Assembly: GCF_000691525.1 (NCBI RefSeq)
Contig: NZ_JMDW01000010.1
Span: 248,001 to 312,000 of the forward strand
Reading direction: 5' to 3'
Length of the DNA: 64,000 nucleotides
Source of the DNA: Mycolicibacterium neoaurum ATCC 25795
GTDB taxonomy: Bacteria; Actinomycetota; Actinomycetes; Mycobacteriales; Mycobacteriaceae
Part shown: positions 53,807-63,273 of the stretch, piece by piece
Position numbering within the stretch: the stretch's first letter is position 1
Layout of the letters: every line of letters begins with the position of its first letter
The notes under the pieces: model-generated
Database searches by the model: none
What the model was told of the DNA's origin: nothing
The model's input: the letters and a program-made list of their open reading frames with translations, nothing else
Translations under genes and position numbers: made by a program

Positions 53807-53837
53807 TTGACTTAGAGCCAACTCTAAGTTGTTCACT
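53807..53837 (+). promoter_or_regulatory. MerR-type promoter/operator with 19-bp spacer
   Basis: -35 TTGACT (53807-53812), 19-bp spacer, -10-like TTCACT (53832-53837). The spacer is filled by the dyad ACTTAGAG-CCAA-CTCTAAGT (53810-53829). The long spacer with a centred dyad is the hallmark of promoters that MerR proteins activate by untwisting. The ATG at 53844 follows by 6 nt (leaderless). Confidence 0.78.
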
Positions 53838-53843
53838 GGCGTC

Positions 53844-54287
53844 ATGCCAGAAACAGACACCGACCTGACCACTCTCAGCCGATCCCGGTACGCCATGTTG
53901 CGCACCTACCGACGTGACGGCACGCCCGTCGACACACCGATGTGGTTCACACTGAGTGGACGGACCATGTTGCTACGCACCAAGATCGGACCCAAGACCC
54001 GTCGACTGCAGGCACATTCCGACGTCGAGGTGGCGATCTGCGATCACCGCGGCGAACGGGTGGGCACCTTCCGTCCCGGCCGGGCCCGGTTGCTCACCGG
54101 CGAGGCGGCCGAGCGGGCCAACACCGCGCTACACCGTCGCTACGGGTGGCAGTACAACATCCTGCCGATGGTGAGGATCCCCGGTGTCACCAGCGTGCAC
54201 CGCGACCTCCCGCTGCGCGAAAAGCTCTGCCGGGCAACGCATCGCACGCTGTGGCCCGACAGCGCGATGGTGGCCATCGAACTGTAG
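53844..54287 (+). CDS. PPOX-class F420/FMN-dependent oxidoreductase
   Basis: A 147-residue split-barrel protein of the FDOR-B/PPOX type: SRYAMLRTYRRDGTPVDTPMWF (quoted partly), LLRTKIGPKTRRLQAHSDVEVAICDHRG and GTFRPGRARLLTG. The KxxRL segment contacts cofactor phosphate in the family. The ATG at 53844 is chosen over 53829 because the -10 lies between them. As the apparent target of the MerR regulator it may reduce a toxic or redox-active compound. Cofactor choice is not certain. Confidence 0.85.
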   Translation: MPETDTDLTTLSRSRYAMLRTYRRDGTPVDTPMWFTLSGRTMLLRTKIGPKTRRLQAHSDVEVAICDHRGERVGTFRPGRARLLTGEAAERANTALHRRYGWQYNILPMVRIPGVTSVHRDLPLREKLCRATHRTLWPDSAMVAIEL

Positions 54288-54311
54288 AACCGATCGCCGG
54301 CGCAGGTGGGC

Positions 54312-57300
54312 TCAGCCGCCCAGACAACCGGGGCCGAGCAGGGCCTTCAGATCGCCCATCAACGCCGAGGACGGGGTGACCCGCAGCGACTGGTCGAGCT
54401 CCAGGGTGGTGATGCGTTCACCGCTGATCAGCCGCAGATGCACCTGCGAGGTGCCGGGGTGCCGCGCGAGCACCTGCTTGAGCGCGGTCACCTTGTCCAC
54501 CGTGCACTGCCGCGTCGGCAAGCTGACCGCGACCGGCCGGTCCCCCTGGGCATTCGAGAAGTCCGGCACCACAAGGTCGTTGGCGATCAGCGAGATCCGG
54601 TCGTCGCGGATTGCCACCTTCGCCCCGACGATGACCACCGCGTCATCGGCGATATCGGCACCGAACGCCGAGTAGGTCTGCGGGAAGAACAGCACCTCGA
54701 TACCGCCGGTCAGGTCCTCCACCTGCGCCGAGGCCCACGGCAGACCGTTCTTGTTGACCCGACGGTTCACCGAGGCGAGGATTCCGCCGATTCGTACCTG
54801 GGTGTCGTTGGCGATATCACCTTCCAGGATCGCCGGGATCTGGGTGTCGACATGCGCGGCGAGCAGATGGGCGACACCGTCGAGGGGGTGGCCGGACACG
54901 TAGAGACCCAACATCTCTCGTTCCAGGGCCAGCTTGTGCTTGTCCTCCCACTCACCCTCGGGCACCGGGATGGTGAACACCGACTCCATCCCGGTGTCGG
55001 CGTCCCCGCCGCCGAACAGGTCGAACTGGCCGATGGCCTCGGCCTTCTTGGTCCCGAGCACCGAATCGACCGCATCGGCGTGCACCAGGAACAGGCCCTT
55101 GCGGGGATGCCCCAGCGAGTCGAAGGCGCCCGCCTTGATCAGCGACTCGGTCACCTTCTTGTTGCATGCCGTGATGTCGATCTTGTTCAGATAATCGGAG
55201 AAGTCGGTGTACTTACCCTTCTCGTTGCGGCCGTTGATGATCGACTGGACCACGTTGGCGCCGACATTGCGCACCCCGCCGAGACCGTAGCGGATATCGT
55301 CGCCGACCGAGGCGAAGTTGTGCACCGACTCGTTGACATCGGGCGGTAGCACGGTGATGCCGAGCCGACGGCAGTCCGAAAGATAGATGGCGGCCTTGTC
55401 CTTGTCGTCACCGACCGAGGTCAGCAGACCTGCCATGTACTCGGCCTGGTAGTTGGCCTTGAGATAGGCCGTCCAGAACGACACCAGCCCGTAGCCGGCG
55501 GCGTGCGATTTGTTGAACGCGTACCCGGCGAAGGGCAGGATGGTGTCCCACAGCGCCTTCACCGCGGCCTCGGAGAACCCGTTGGCCGTCATGCCCTCCT
55601 TGAAGCCCTTGTACTCGGCCTCGAGCACCTCAAGCTTCTTCTTGCCCATGGCTTTTCGCAGCGCATCGGCCTTGCCCATGGTGTAGGACGCGACCTTTTG
55701 CGCGATGAACATGATCTGCTCTTGGTAGACGATCAGGCCGTAGGTCTCGGCGAGGATCTCCTTGAGCGGCTCTTCGAGCTCGGGGTGGATCGGCTTGATC
55801 GGCTGGCGACCGTTCTTGCGGTCGGCATAGTCGTTGTGCGCGTTCATGCCCATCGGGCCCGGCCGGTACAGCGCCAGCACGGCCACGATGTCGTTGAATC
55901 CGGTCGGCTGCATGCGGCGCAGCAGGTCGCGCATCGGCCCGCCGTCGAGCTGGAACACCCCGAGGGTGTCACCGCGGGACAGCAGCTCATAGGTCGCCGG
56001 ATCATCGAGCGGGAGATGATCCATGTCCAGATCGATACCGCGGTTGGCCTTGATGTTCTCCAGCGCGTCACCGATGACGGTGAGGTTGCGCAGGCCGAGG
56101 AAGTCCATCTTCAGCAGGCCGATGGACTCACACGACGGGTAGTCCCAGCCGGTGATGATCGCGCCGTCCTGCGGGCGCTTCCACAGCGGGATCGCGTCGA
56201 CGAGAGGTTCGGAGCTCATGATCACCGCGCACGCGTGCACGCCGGCGTTGCGGACCAGGCCCTCCAGGCCGCGCGCGGTCTCGTAGATGGTGCGCACATC
56301 GGGATCGGTGTCGATCAGTCCCCGGACCTCGGCGGCTTCCTTGTACCGCTCGTGCTTGGGGTCGGTGATACCCGACAGCGGGATGTCCTTGGCCATGATC
56401 GGCGGTGGCAGCGCCTTGGTGATGCGGTCGGCGATGGCGAAACCGGGCTGGCCGTAGTTGACCCGGGCAGAGTCCTTCAGCGCGGCCTTGGTCTTGATGG
56501 TGCCGAAGGTGATGACCTGGGCGACCCGGTCGCTGCCCCATTTGTCCGAGGCGTAGCGCACCATCTCACCGCGGCGGCGGTCGTCGAAGTCGATATCGAT
56601 ATCGGGTGCCGACGGACGCTCGGGGTTGAGGAACCGCTCGAACAGCAGACCGTGCGGGATCGGATCGATGTTGGTGATGCCCATGGCGTAGGCCACCAGC
56701 GAACCGGCCGCGGACCCACGACCCGGGCCGACCCGGATGTTCACCGAGCGGGCGTAGTTGATCAGGTCGGCGACGATCAAGAAGTACGCCGGGAAACCCT
56801 TGTCACAGATGACCTTGATCTCGTAGTTGGCGCGGTCGATGTACTCCTGCGGAACCTGCGTACCCGGGAAACGCCGCTCCGCCAGCCCGGTCATCACCTC
56901 ATGGGTCAGCCAGGACTGCTGATCATGGCCGTCGGGCACGGGGAAGACCGGCATCCGGTCGCGCGGGGTCCACACGTCGGCGTAGGACTGCACGCGTTCG
57001 CCGATCAGCAGGGTGGAATCACAGGCACCGGGCACCTGCGGGTCCCACAGTGCCCGCATGTCGGCGGCGGACTTCAGGTAGTAGCCGTCACCGTCGAACT
57101 TGAACCGGGTCGGATCGGACAGCGTCTTGCCGGTCTGCACGCACAGCAGCGCCTCGTGTGTCTGCGAGGCCTCGCGGGTGACGTAGTGGCAGTCATTGGT
57201 GGCCAGCGGCGGGATGCCGAGCTTGCGGCCCACCTCGAGCAGACCGTCGCGGACCCGGCGCTCGATCTCGATGCCGTGGTCCATCAGCTCCAGGAAGAAG

Positions 57301-57854
57301 TTCTCCTTGCCGAAGATGTCCTGCCATTTCGCGGCGGCTTCCAGCGCCTCCCGCTCATGCCCGAGCCGAAGCCGGGTCTGCACCTCCCCCGACGGACATC
57401 CGGTCGTGGCGATGATGCCCTCGGCATGCTCGGCGATCAGTTCGGCGTCCATGCGTGACCACTTGCCCAGCTGGCCCTCGAACGAGGCCAGCGAGGACAG
57501 CTTGAACAGGTTGCGCAGACCGGTGGCGTTCTCGGCGACCATCGTCATGTGGGTGTAGGCGCCGCTACCCGAGACGTCGTCACCCTTCTGGCTGCGATCA
57601 CCCCACTGCACGCGCTTGGTATCGAACCGAGAACCGGGGGCGATGTACGCCTCGATACCGATGATCGGTTTGATACCGGCGGCGGTGGCCACGTTGTAGA
57701 ACTCGCTGGCCCCGAACATGTTGCCGTGGTCGGTCATTCCGATGGCAGGCATCTCCAGGCGCTGGGCCTCGGCGACCATCGGCTTGACCTTGGCCGCGCC
57801 GTCGAGCATCGAATATTCGGTGTGGTTATGCAGATGCACGAACGAGGAGCCCAT
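54312..57854 (-). CDS. dnaE1: DNA polymerase III alpha subunit
   Basis: A 1180-residue replicative polymerase. The N-terminal PHP domain ([27 protein letters not shown]) keeps its metal-binding histidines, consistent with the PHP proofreading exonuclease of mycobacterial DnaE1. The polymerase palm holds [15 protein letters not shown] and the catalytic PDIDIDFDD near residue 420; NKSHAAGYG and a helix-hairpin-helix follow, then an OB fold ([18 protein letters not shown]) and C-terminal domain. TAGAAT lies 9 nt before the ATG, so the mRNA may be leaderless. Confidence 0.97.
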   Translation of the reverse strand: MGSSFVHLHNHTEYSMLDGAAKVKPMVAEAQRLEMPAIGMTDHGNMFGASEFYNVATAAGIKPIIGIEAYIAPGSRFDTKRVQWGDRSQKGDDVSGSGAYTHMTMVAENATGLRNLFKLSSLASFEGQLGKWSRMDAELIAEHAEGIIATTGCPSGEVQTRLRLGHEREALEAAAKWQDIFGKENFFLELMDHGIEIERRVRDGLLEVGRKLGIPPLATNDCHYVTREASQTHEALLCVQTGKTLSDPTRFKFDGDGYYLKSAADMRALWDPQVPGACDSTLLIGERVQSYADVWTPRDRMPVFPVPDGHDQQSWLTHEVMTGLAERRFPGTQVPQEYIDRANYEIKVICDKGFPAYFLIVADLINYARSVNIRVGPGRGSAAGSLVAYAMGITNIDPIPHGLLFERFLNPERPSAPDIDIDFDDRRRGEMVRYASDKWGSDRVAQVITFGTIKTKAALKDSARVNYGQPGFAIADRITKALPPPIMAKDIPLSGITDPKHERYKEAAEVRGLIDTDPDVRTIYETARGLEGLVRNAGVHACAVIMSSEPLVDAIPLWKRPQDGAIITGWDYPSCESIGLLKMDFLGLRNLTVIGDALENIKANRGIDLDMDHLPLDDPATYELLSRGDTLGVFQLDGGPMRDLLRRMQPTGFNDIVAVLALYRPGPMGMNAHNDYADRKNGRQPIKPIHPELEEPLKEILAETYGLIVYQEQIMFIAQKVASYTMGKADALRKAMGKKKLEVLEAEYKGFKEGMTANGFSEAAVKALWDTILPFAGYAFNKSHAAGYGLVSFWTAYLKANYQAEYMAGLLTSVGDDKDKAAIYLSDCRRLGITVLPPDVNESVHNFASVGDDIRYGLGGVRNVGANVVQSIINGRNEKGKYTDFSDYLNKIDITACNKKVTESLIKAGAFDSLGHPRKGLFLVHADAVDSVLGTKKAEAIGQFDLFGGGDADTGMESVFTIPVPEGEWEDKHKLALEREMLGLYVSGHPLDGVAHLLAAHVDTQIPAILEGDIANDTQVRIGGILASVNRRVNKNGLPWASAQVEDLTGGIEVLFFPQTYSAFGADIADDAVVIVGAKVAIRDDRISLIANDLVVPDFSNAQGDRPVAVSLPTRQCTVDKVTALKQVLARHPGTSQVHLRLISGERITTLELDQSLRVTPSSALMGDLKALLGPGCLGG

Positions 57855-57971
57855 AGGACGACGATTCTATGGGTGCCGACCGACATCCCCGGGCGTGTCG
57901 CGGGGACGTGTCTGGCACACCGCCGGCCGGACCGTCCCGATCGGCGGGCGCCGACCCCGAGACGCCGGTTG

Positions 57972-57977
57972 TATCGT
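57972..57977 (+). promoter_or_regulatory. -10 element of the DrrABC-like exporter operon
   Basis: TATCGT, ending 8 nt before the GTG at 57986. No RBS precedes that GTG, so a leaderless transcript is likely. Confidence 0.45.
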
Positions 57978-57985
57978 GGGATTTT

Positions 57986-58918
57986 GTGATCGAGCTCAAC
58001 GGTGTCGCCAAGACGTTCGGCGGCGGCATCACCGCTCTGCGGGACGTGAGCTTCGCGGTCCCCACCGGTTCGGTATGCGCCCTGCTCGGCCACAACGGCG
58101 CAGGCAAGACCACCGTGGTCAACATCCTCTCGACACTGGTGCGGCCATCGGCGGGCTCGGCAAAGGTCGCGGGCCATGACGTGGTCACCGAAGCCGCGCA
58201 GGTGCGCCATGCCATCGGGGTCACCGGCCAGGACGCGGCGCTGGACCTCCGGCTGACCGGCCGGGAGAACCTGGTGCTGTTCGCCCGCCTGCGCGGGTTG
58301 CCGAAGAGCCGCGCCCGGACCAGGGCCGACGAGCTCATCGCCCAATTCGACATGCGCGGGGCCGCCGACCGGCCGGTGAGCGGATACTCCGGTGGAATGC
58401 GCCGCCGCATCGACATCGCCGTGTCGCTGGTGGTGCAGCCCACCGTGCTGTTCCTCGACGAGCCGACGACCGGACTGGACCCGCGCAGCCGGCGGGACGT
58501 GTGGGACCTGGTGTCGGCACTGTCGGCCCAGGACATCACCGTGCTGCTGACCACCCAGTATCTGGAGGAGGCGGATGTGCTCAGCGACTCCGTCGTGATT
58601 CTGGATTCAGGACGCGTGGTCGCCAGCGGCACGGCCGACGAACTGAAGCGCCGAGCCGGGCCCGGCTACTGCCAGATGACGGCGATGCATGCCGAGGATC
58701 TGCCCCGCATCGCCGCGGCGCTCGCCGATTTCGACGAGGTCGAGGTGGACGCCAAGGCCATGCGCGTCTCGGTTCCTGCCGCGCGCGGCACGGTGACGCT
58801 GTCGGAGGTGTTCCGACGCCTGGAGGACATCGGCGTCGAACTCCTCGACATCTCACTGCGACGCCCGACGCTCGACGAGGTGTTCCTGCACCTGACCGCC
58901 CCCTCCGCCGCATCGTGA
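57986..58918 (+). CDS. DrrA-type ABC exporter ATP-binding protein
   Basis: A 310-residue ATPase of the daunorubicin-resistance DrrA family: Walker A GHNGAGKTT, signature YSGGMRRR, Walker B VLFLDEPTTGLDPRSR, H-loop region LLTTQYLEEAD, and the DrrA-specific C-terminal domain ending SLRRPTLDEVFLHLT. The GTG at 57986 is supported by a -10 upstream. Its stop overlaps the next GTG (GTGA). With two ABC-2 permeases it forms an exporter of unknown substrate (drug or lipid). Confidence 0.92.
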   Translation: MIELNGVAKTFGGGITALRDVSFAVPTGSVCALLGHNGAGKTTVVNILSTLVRPSAGSAKVAGHDVVTEAAQVRHAIGVTGQDAALDLRLTGRENLVLFARLRGLPKSRARTRADELIAQFDMRGAADRPVSGYSGGMRRRIDIAVSLVVQPTVLFLDEPTTGLDPRSRRDVWDLVSALSAQDITVLLTTQYLEEADVLSDSVVILDSGRVVASGTADELKRRAGPGYCQMTAMHAEDLPRIAAALADFDEVEVDAKAMRVSVPAARGTVTLSEVFRRLEDIGVELLDISLRRPTLDEVFLHLTAPSAAS

Positions 58919-59652
58919 GCGCGCCGGTCATCCTGACCGCGCGCCTGATGCGACGCAATCGGGTGGATTTGGCGTTCGCTGTGGTCGCTCCCCTTGTCGG
59001 CATCATCGGGCTGGTGTTCCTGCTGCAGGACGTCATCGTGACCGACGGGATGACCTACGCGCAGTACGTACTCCCGGCCGTGGTCGTGCAGGCGATGTTC
59101 TTCGGCGCGCTGACCACCACCGACCGCGCGGCGGCGGACAATGTCGACGGGATGAGCAGGCGGCTGCAGACCTTGCCGATCTCGCGGTACGCGCCGTTGA
59201 CGGCGCGCATGTATTACTGCCTGGTCCGCGGTCTGCTCGCCGTCGTGGCCGCGACCCTTGGCGCACTGCTGTTCGGATTCCGATTCACCGGCGGACTCGG
59301 TTATGCTGCAGCGTTTTTCGCCCTCGCCCTGTTGTTGACCCTGGCACTGTCGCTGGGCGCCGACGCCGTGGGTGCGCGGGCGAAACGCAGCGAGGTCGCC
59401 GGCCAACTTCTGCTGATCCCGCAGTTGCTGCTCGTGTTGTTGTCGACCGGGTTGGCGCCGACGGATTCCTTCCCCACGGCGTTGCAGCCGTTCGTGGCGA
59501 GCCAGCCTGTCTCCCAGATCACCGAGGCCCTGCGCGATTTCACCGGCGGCCGGGTCGATACGCCCAATGCGGTGGCCAGCCTGGGCTGGTGCCTGCTGTT
59601 CCTCTGCCTGTTCGGCTACGCCGCCCTGCGAGAACAGCGACGGATCCGATGA
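58915..59652 (+). CDS. ABC-2 type permease, first subunit
   Basis: A 245-residue membrane protein with six hydrophobic helices and the DrrB-like loop DNVDGMSRRLQTLPISRYAPL. It is translationally coupled at both ends (GTGA with the ATPase, ATGA with the next permease). Length and layout match DrrB/DrrC-type subunits. Confidence 0.9.
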   Translation: MSAPVILTARLMRRNRVDLAFAVVAPLVGIIGLVFLLQDVIVTDGMTYAQYVLPAVVVQAMFFGALTTTDRAAADNVDGMSRRLQTLPISRYAPLTARMYYCLVRGLLAVVAATLGALLFGFRFTGGLGYAAAFFALALLLTLALSLGADAVGARAKRSEVAGQLLLIPQLLLVLLSTGLAPTDSFPTALQPFVASQPVSQITEALRDFTGGRVDTPNAVASLGWCLLFLCLFGYAALREQRRIR

Positions 59653-60458
59653 CCCGATCACAGCCCCGGCACCGCGGCGGGGCGAAGAAGGTGGCCACCG
59701 AGGTCTGGGTGTTCGCCAGCAGGTTGCTCGTGCAATGGTGCCGCCATCCCACGGTGCCGCTGCAGGCGTTGTTGTTCCCCGCCGTCCTGCTGCTCACCTA
59801 CAGCGTGCTGGTGGGCAAGTCGATGACCCGGATCACCGGCAACAGCGGACTCGACCTGCTCATCCCGGTATGCGCGCTGGTCGGCGCCATGTCGGGGTCG
59901 GCGGCGTCGGGGTCGATGATGTCCCATGACCGCGAGAGCGGGTTGCTCACCCGCCTGTGGATGATGCCGGTACGCCGCGGTAGTGCCCTTGCCGGCATCG
60001 TTGTGGCCGAGGCCCTTCGCACGTTGTCGGGCACCGCACTGGTCGCCGCGATCGGCTACGGTCTCGGATTCCGCTTCCACGGCAACATCGTGGCGCTGTC
60101 GGGCTATCTGATCATCCCCAGCGTGATCGTGGCGGTGTACACGATGATCGTCATCATCCTCGGGCTGCACGGTGAAGGCCGGACCATCCTGGCCTGGTTC
60201 GGCACGTTGAGCGTCGGACTGGCTTTCGCCGCTGTCGTCCCCGTCGACAAGACCCCTGCTGCGCTGCGCCTGTTGGCCGAGTACCAACCGGTCGCCGCGG
60301 CTGTCGAGACGATGCGACTGCTGTCGGTGGGCGACGCGAACATCGGGCTACCGCTGGCCGTCACCGCGGTCTGGGTCATCCTGCTCGGGAGCATCTTCGG
60401 TCCCGCGGCGGTGCGCAGTTACCGGCGGGCGGCCGAGTCCGGGCCCGTCGGCGGCTGA
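59649..60458 (+). CDS. ABC-2 type permease, second subunit
   Basis: A 269-residue membrane protein with six predicted helices, a basic N-terminus, and the loop SHDRESGLLTRLWMMPVRRGSALAG typical of ABC-2 permeases (quoted in part; core ESGLLTRLWMMPV). It pairs with the preceding permease to form the exporter channel. Its last 111 nt overlap the convergent GT87 gene, an unusually long overlap for this window. Confidence 0.9.
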   Translation: MTRSQPRHRGGAKKVATEVWVFASRLLVQWCRHPTVPLQALLFPAVLLLTYSVLVGKSMTRITGNSGLDLLIPVCALVGAMSGSAASGSMMSHDRESGLLTRLWMMPVRRGSALAGIVVAEALRTLSGTALVAAIGYGLGFRFHGNIVALSGYLIIPSVIVAVYTMIVIILGLHGEGRTILAWFGTLSVGLAFAAVVPVDKTPAALRLLAEYQPVAAAVETMRLLSVGDANIGLPLAVTAVWVILLGSIFGPAAVRSYRRAAESGPVGG

Positions 60459-61676
60459 ATCACCCGCCGAGTCGGCGCGCCGTCCCGTCACGATCATCCA
60501 GATCATGGTCGCGACGGCCGCCACGATGTAGACCAGTCCGGCCCACGCCAGATACCAGGGCTGGCTGATGTCGTGGATGCTGGGCTGCGCCGATGACAGC
60601 AGCGTCGGGACGCTGACCACCATGAGGACAAACCACAACCAACCCAGGAGGCGAGCACCGGGTTTCGCGCGCCAGGGCCCATGGAACAACCAGATCATCA
60701 GCGGCACCACCCATACCCAGTGGTGGGTCCATGCCACCGGCGAGGCCACCAGCCCGAAGATCTGGATCACCAACAGCGACGCCAGTCGGTCCCGTTCGCC
60801 GGCCACCGATCCCAGCGACCGCCACGCCAACACCGCGACCAGCGCGGTGAGCATCAGCGCGCCGATGAGCAGCGCACCGGTCCCCACGTCGTGGCCCATG
60901 ATCCGGGACAGGCCGCCGCGCCAGGACTGATTCCAGACCGACCCGACCGGAAGATCATGACCGGCCTCACTCATGCGTCCGGGAAAGTAGCGTCGCGTCT
61001 CATCGGGCAGCAGCAGGTACCCGATACCGACGGTCGCGAAGAACACCACTCCCGAGAAGAGGGCGGTACCCCAGCGGCGGACGCCCACGAAGTACAACCC
61101 GGTGATCGCCGGGGTCAGTTTGATACCGGCCGTCACGCCGATCAACAGGCCCGACAACCACCACCGTGTGCTGTAGGCGGCGTAGAGCACCGCGAGCATG
61201 AGGAAGATGCCGATCTGGCCGACCTGGATGCTGCCGCCGGGCGGCTCCATCCAGATCGCCACCGCGCTCCACAGCATGGCGATCCGCCGACTCCCACCAC
61301 CGACGAAGCGCTGACTCAGACGCACGGTCGCGTACACCGCACCCACCAGCGCCAGTTGCCACAGCAGAGCCGTGAGGCCGAACGGCAGCAGGTGCAGCGG
61401 GTAGAACAGGATCGCGGCGAACGGCGGATAGGTGAACGGAAGCTGTTCGTTCTTCAGCGGATCGGTATAGAAGAACTCGTAGAGGGTGCCCGGATTGTTC
61501 AGCGCCGCGCCCCCGAGGACGTAGATACGCAAATCGAAGAAGGCATCGCCCTCGACGAGGTAGTACCCCATCGTCGAGGCCACCCGCAGGACCGCGCTGA
61601 TCGCGAATATGACCGGGGCCAGCGCTTTCAGACGCGCGAACCGATCCCGCGCCGACGGAACAGAATCCGTACTCAC
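60348..61676 (-). CDS. GT87-family polyprenol-phosphate-mannose mannosyltransferase-like protein
   Basis: A 442-residue protein with ten or more membrane helices and the GT87/DUF2029 layout: D48 in FFDLRIYVLGGAAL as likely catalytic Asp, then QLPFTYPPFAAILFYPL, GVTAGIKLTPAITGLYF and THHWVWVVPLMIW. Mycobacterial GT87 enzymes (PimE, MptC type) add alpha-1,2 mannose to PIMs and lipoarabinomannan outside the membrane. Which one this is cannot be told. The GTG at 61676 follows TATAGT by 6 nt (leaderless). The ~37-residue hydrophilic C-terminal tail lies antisense to the permease gene. Confidence 0.87.
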   Translation of the reverse strand: MSTDSVPSARDRFARLKALAPVIFAISAVLRVASTMGYYLVEGDAFFDLRIYVLGGAALNNPGTLYEFFYTDPLKNEQLPFTYPPFAAILFYPLHLLPFGLTALLWQLALVGAVYATVRLSQRFVGGGSRRIAMLWSAVAIWMEPPGGSIQVGQIGIFLMLAVLYAAYSTRWWLSGLLIGVTAGIKLTPAITGLYFVGVRRWGTALFSGVVFFATVGIGYLLLPDETRRYFPGRMSEAGHDLPVGSVWNQSWRGGLSRIMGHDVGTGALLIGALMLTALVAVLAWRSLGSVAGERDRLASLLVIQIFGLVASPVAWTHHWVWVVPLMIWLFHGPWRAKPGARLLGWLWFVLMVVSVPTLLSSAQPSIHDISQPWYLAWAGLVYIVAAVATMIWMIVTGRRADSAGDSAADGPGLGRPPVTAHRRGTEDAPEQDDPDRGDGQR

Positions 61677-61974
61677 CGGGCGACTATAAGTCACCACGCC
61701 CCGCCCGTGCTCGGGGCCGCGAGGGAGATCGCGCGGTACCGCTCATCGGGTGGCCTCGGCATCGGGTCCGACCGGTCCACCAGACGACGGATCAGGTGGA
61801 TCCGGTACGAAATCCGGTGAATCCAAGTAAAGGTGCGCCCCGATGCGCTTGTATGACAGCGATGACGTCGTTAGGTTGACGCTGCGTCGGGGTGGTTTTC
61901 GGGGTTGAATGCACCAGGAGCCCGCATTCTCGGTGTCAGTCGTGGACCGACGGAAAATCGATGATTGGAGTGCT
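61677..61974. other. 298-bp divergent region between the two GT87 genes
   Basis: It contains the leftward -10 TATAGT (minus strand, 61688-61683). Rightward, a TTGACG lies near 61877 without a clear -10. An ATG at 61909 could extend the right-hand gene by 22 residues. I see no other gene with translation signals. Confidence 0.55.
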
Positions 61975-63273
61975 GTGAAGCGTTTGGGGGAACGCGCGAT
62001 ACAGCTGGCGCCGTGGTTGCTCGTCGCCAGCATCGCCATCCGATCGATTGCGACGACGAACATCCCGGACATGTTCGTCGATCTACGCGTCTACATCCTG
62101 GGTGGAGCCGCGCTGGATCACCCGGGCACGCTGTATCAGCTCAGTTACACCGATTTGCTCGGCGAACAGCTGCCGTTCATCTATCCGCCGTTCGCGGCCA
62201 TGCTTTTCTATCCGCTGCAATGGCTTCCATTTTTCGTTGTTGCCTGGTTGTGGCAGTTCGCGACCATTGCCTGCCTCTACGGCATCGTCCGAATCACTCA
62301 ACGGATGATCGGCAGCGGCGGACACCGGATTGCCATGCTGTGGACCGCCGCAGCAATCTGGCTGGAACCGATTCGCCTGCTGCTCAACTACTCACAGGTC
62401 GGCGTCTTCCTCACCTTCGCGGTGCTGTACGCGGCCTTCACCTCGCGGTCCTGGCTGGCAGGTTTGCTGGTCGGCCTCGCCGCGGGGGTCAAGATCACCC
62501 CGGCGATCACCGGTCTGTTCTTCCTGGCGATGCGCCGTTGGGTGGCCGCGGCATGTGCCGTCGCCGCATTCTTCGGCACCGTCGGGATCACCGCGCTGAT
62601 CGCGCCGGCCGAAACCCGGGAGTTCTTCACCGCACTCTTCAGCCGGGTTCCGGTATCGACAGGCACCAGCAACAACCAGTCGTTGCTGGGCACGGTGTCG
62701 CGGATCGTCGGCTACGACGCCGGACGCACCGTACTGGTCCCCTTGGCCATCGCCGCCACCGCCGTGCTCTGCGTGTTCGCCTGGCGGGCGCTCGGCAAGA
62801 CCGGAAACCGCGACACCCTGGGTTCGCTGCTGGTGGTCCAGTTGTTCGGTCTGTTGGCCTCGCCGATCTCGTGGACCCACCACTGGGTTTGGCTGATCCC
62901 ACTGATGGTCTGGCTGATCAACGGACCATGGCGCGACCAGCCCGGAGCCCGACTCCTGGGCTGGGTGTGGTTCGCGGTGTTGCTGATCGGGATACCGTCG
63001 GCCTTGTCGCTGTTGCAGTCCAGCGTGTGGACGATCTCACGCCCGTGGTACCTCGCGTGGGGTGCGGCCGTATATGTGCCGATGACGCTGGCGACGCTCG
63101 GCTGGATGATCTTCGCCGGCCGGCGCGTCGCCCGCGAGCGCGGACAGGAACCTGTTGGTCCGGCTGCCCACCAAGTCGACACCGAGGTTTCGGTGGTCCA
63201 GGCCGTGCCGACGTCGGTCGAGCCACAGCCGGTCAGCCGGCCGGTCGGCTCACCGGTATCTCAGACCAGGTAG
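61975..63273 (+). CDS. GT87-family mannosyltransferase-like membrane protein, paralogue of its neighbour
   Basis: A 432-residue paralogue of the divergent gene to its left. Shared segments are FVDLRVYILGGAALDHPGTLY (D36; quoted in part), QLPFIYPPFAAMLFYPL, GLAAGVKITPAITGLFF and WTHHWVWLIPLMVWL, with a hydrophilic C-terminal tail. The GTG at 61975 has TTGGAG 4 nt upstream; an ATG at 61909 is an alternative. Predicted to use a polyprenyl-phosphate mannose donor on the outer face of the membrane. It converges on the UDP-glucose dehydrogenase gene with a 13-nt overlap. Confidence 0.86.
   Translation: MKRLGERAIQLAPWLLVASIAIRSIATTNIPDMFVDLRVYILGGAALDHPGTLYQLSYTDLLGEQLPFIYPPFAAMLFYPLQWLPFFVVAWLWQFATIACLYGIVRITQRMIGSGGHRIAMLWTAAAIWLEPIRLLLNYSQVGVFLTFAVLYAAFTSRSWLAGLLVGLAAGVKITPAITGLFFLAMRRWVAAACAVAAFFGTVGITALIAPAETREFFTALFSRVPVSTGTSNNQSLLGTVSRIVGYDAGRTVLVPLAIAATAVLCVFAWRALGKTGNRDTLGSLLVVQLFGLLASPISWTHHWVWLIPLMVWLINGPWRDQPGARLLGWVWFAVLLIGIPSALSLLQSSVWTISRPWYLAWGAAVYVPMTLATLGWMIFAGRRVARERGQEPVGPAAHQVDTEVSVVQAVPTSVEPQPVSRPVGSPVSQTR

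Noticed and set aside
55503-57458. 651-codon rightward open frame opposite dnaE1
   Set aside because: Antisense shadow of a conserved replicative polymerase; no start signals.
61743-62072. 109-codon leftward open frame between and across the GT87 genes
   Set aside because: No RBS, overlaps the 5' end of the right-hand GT87 gene, and has no recognisable domain.
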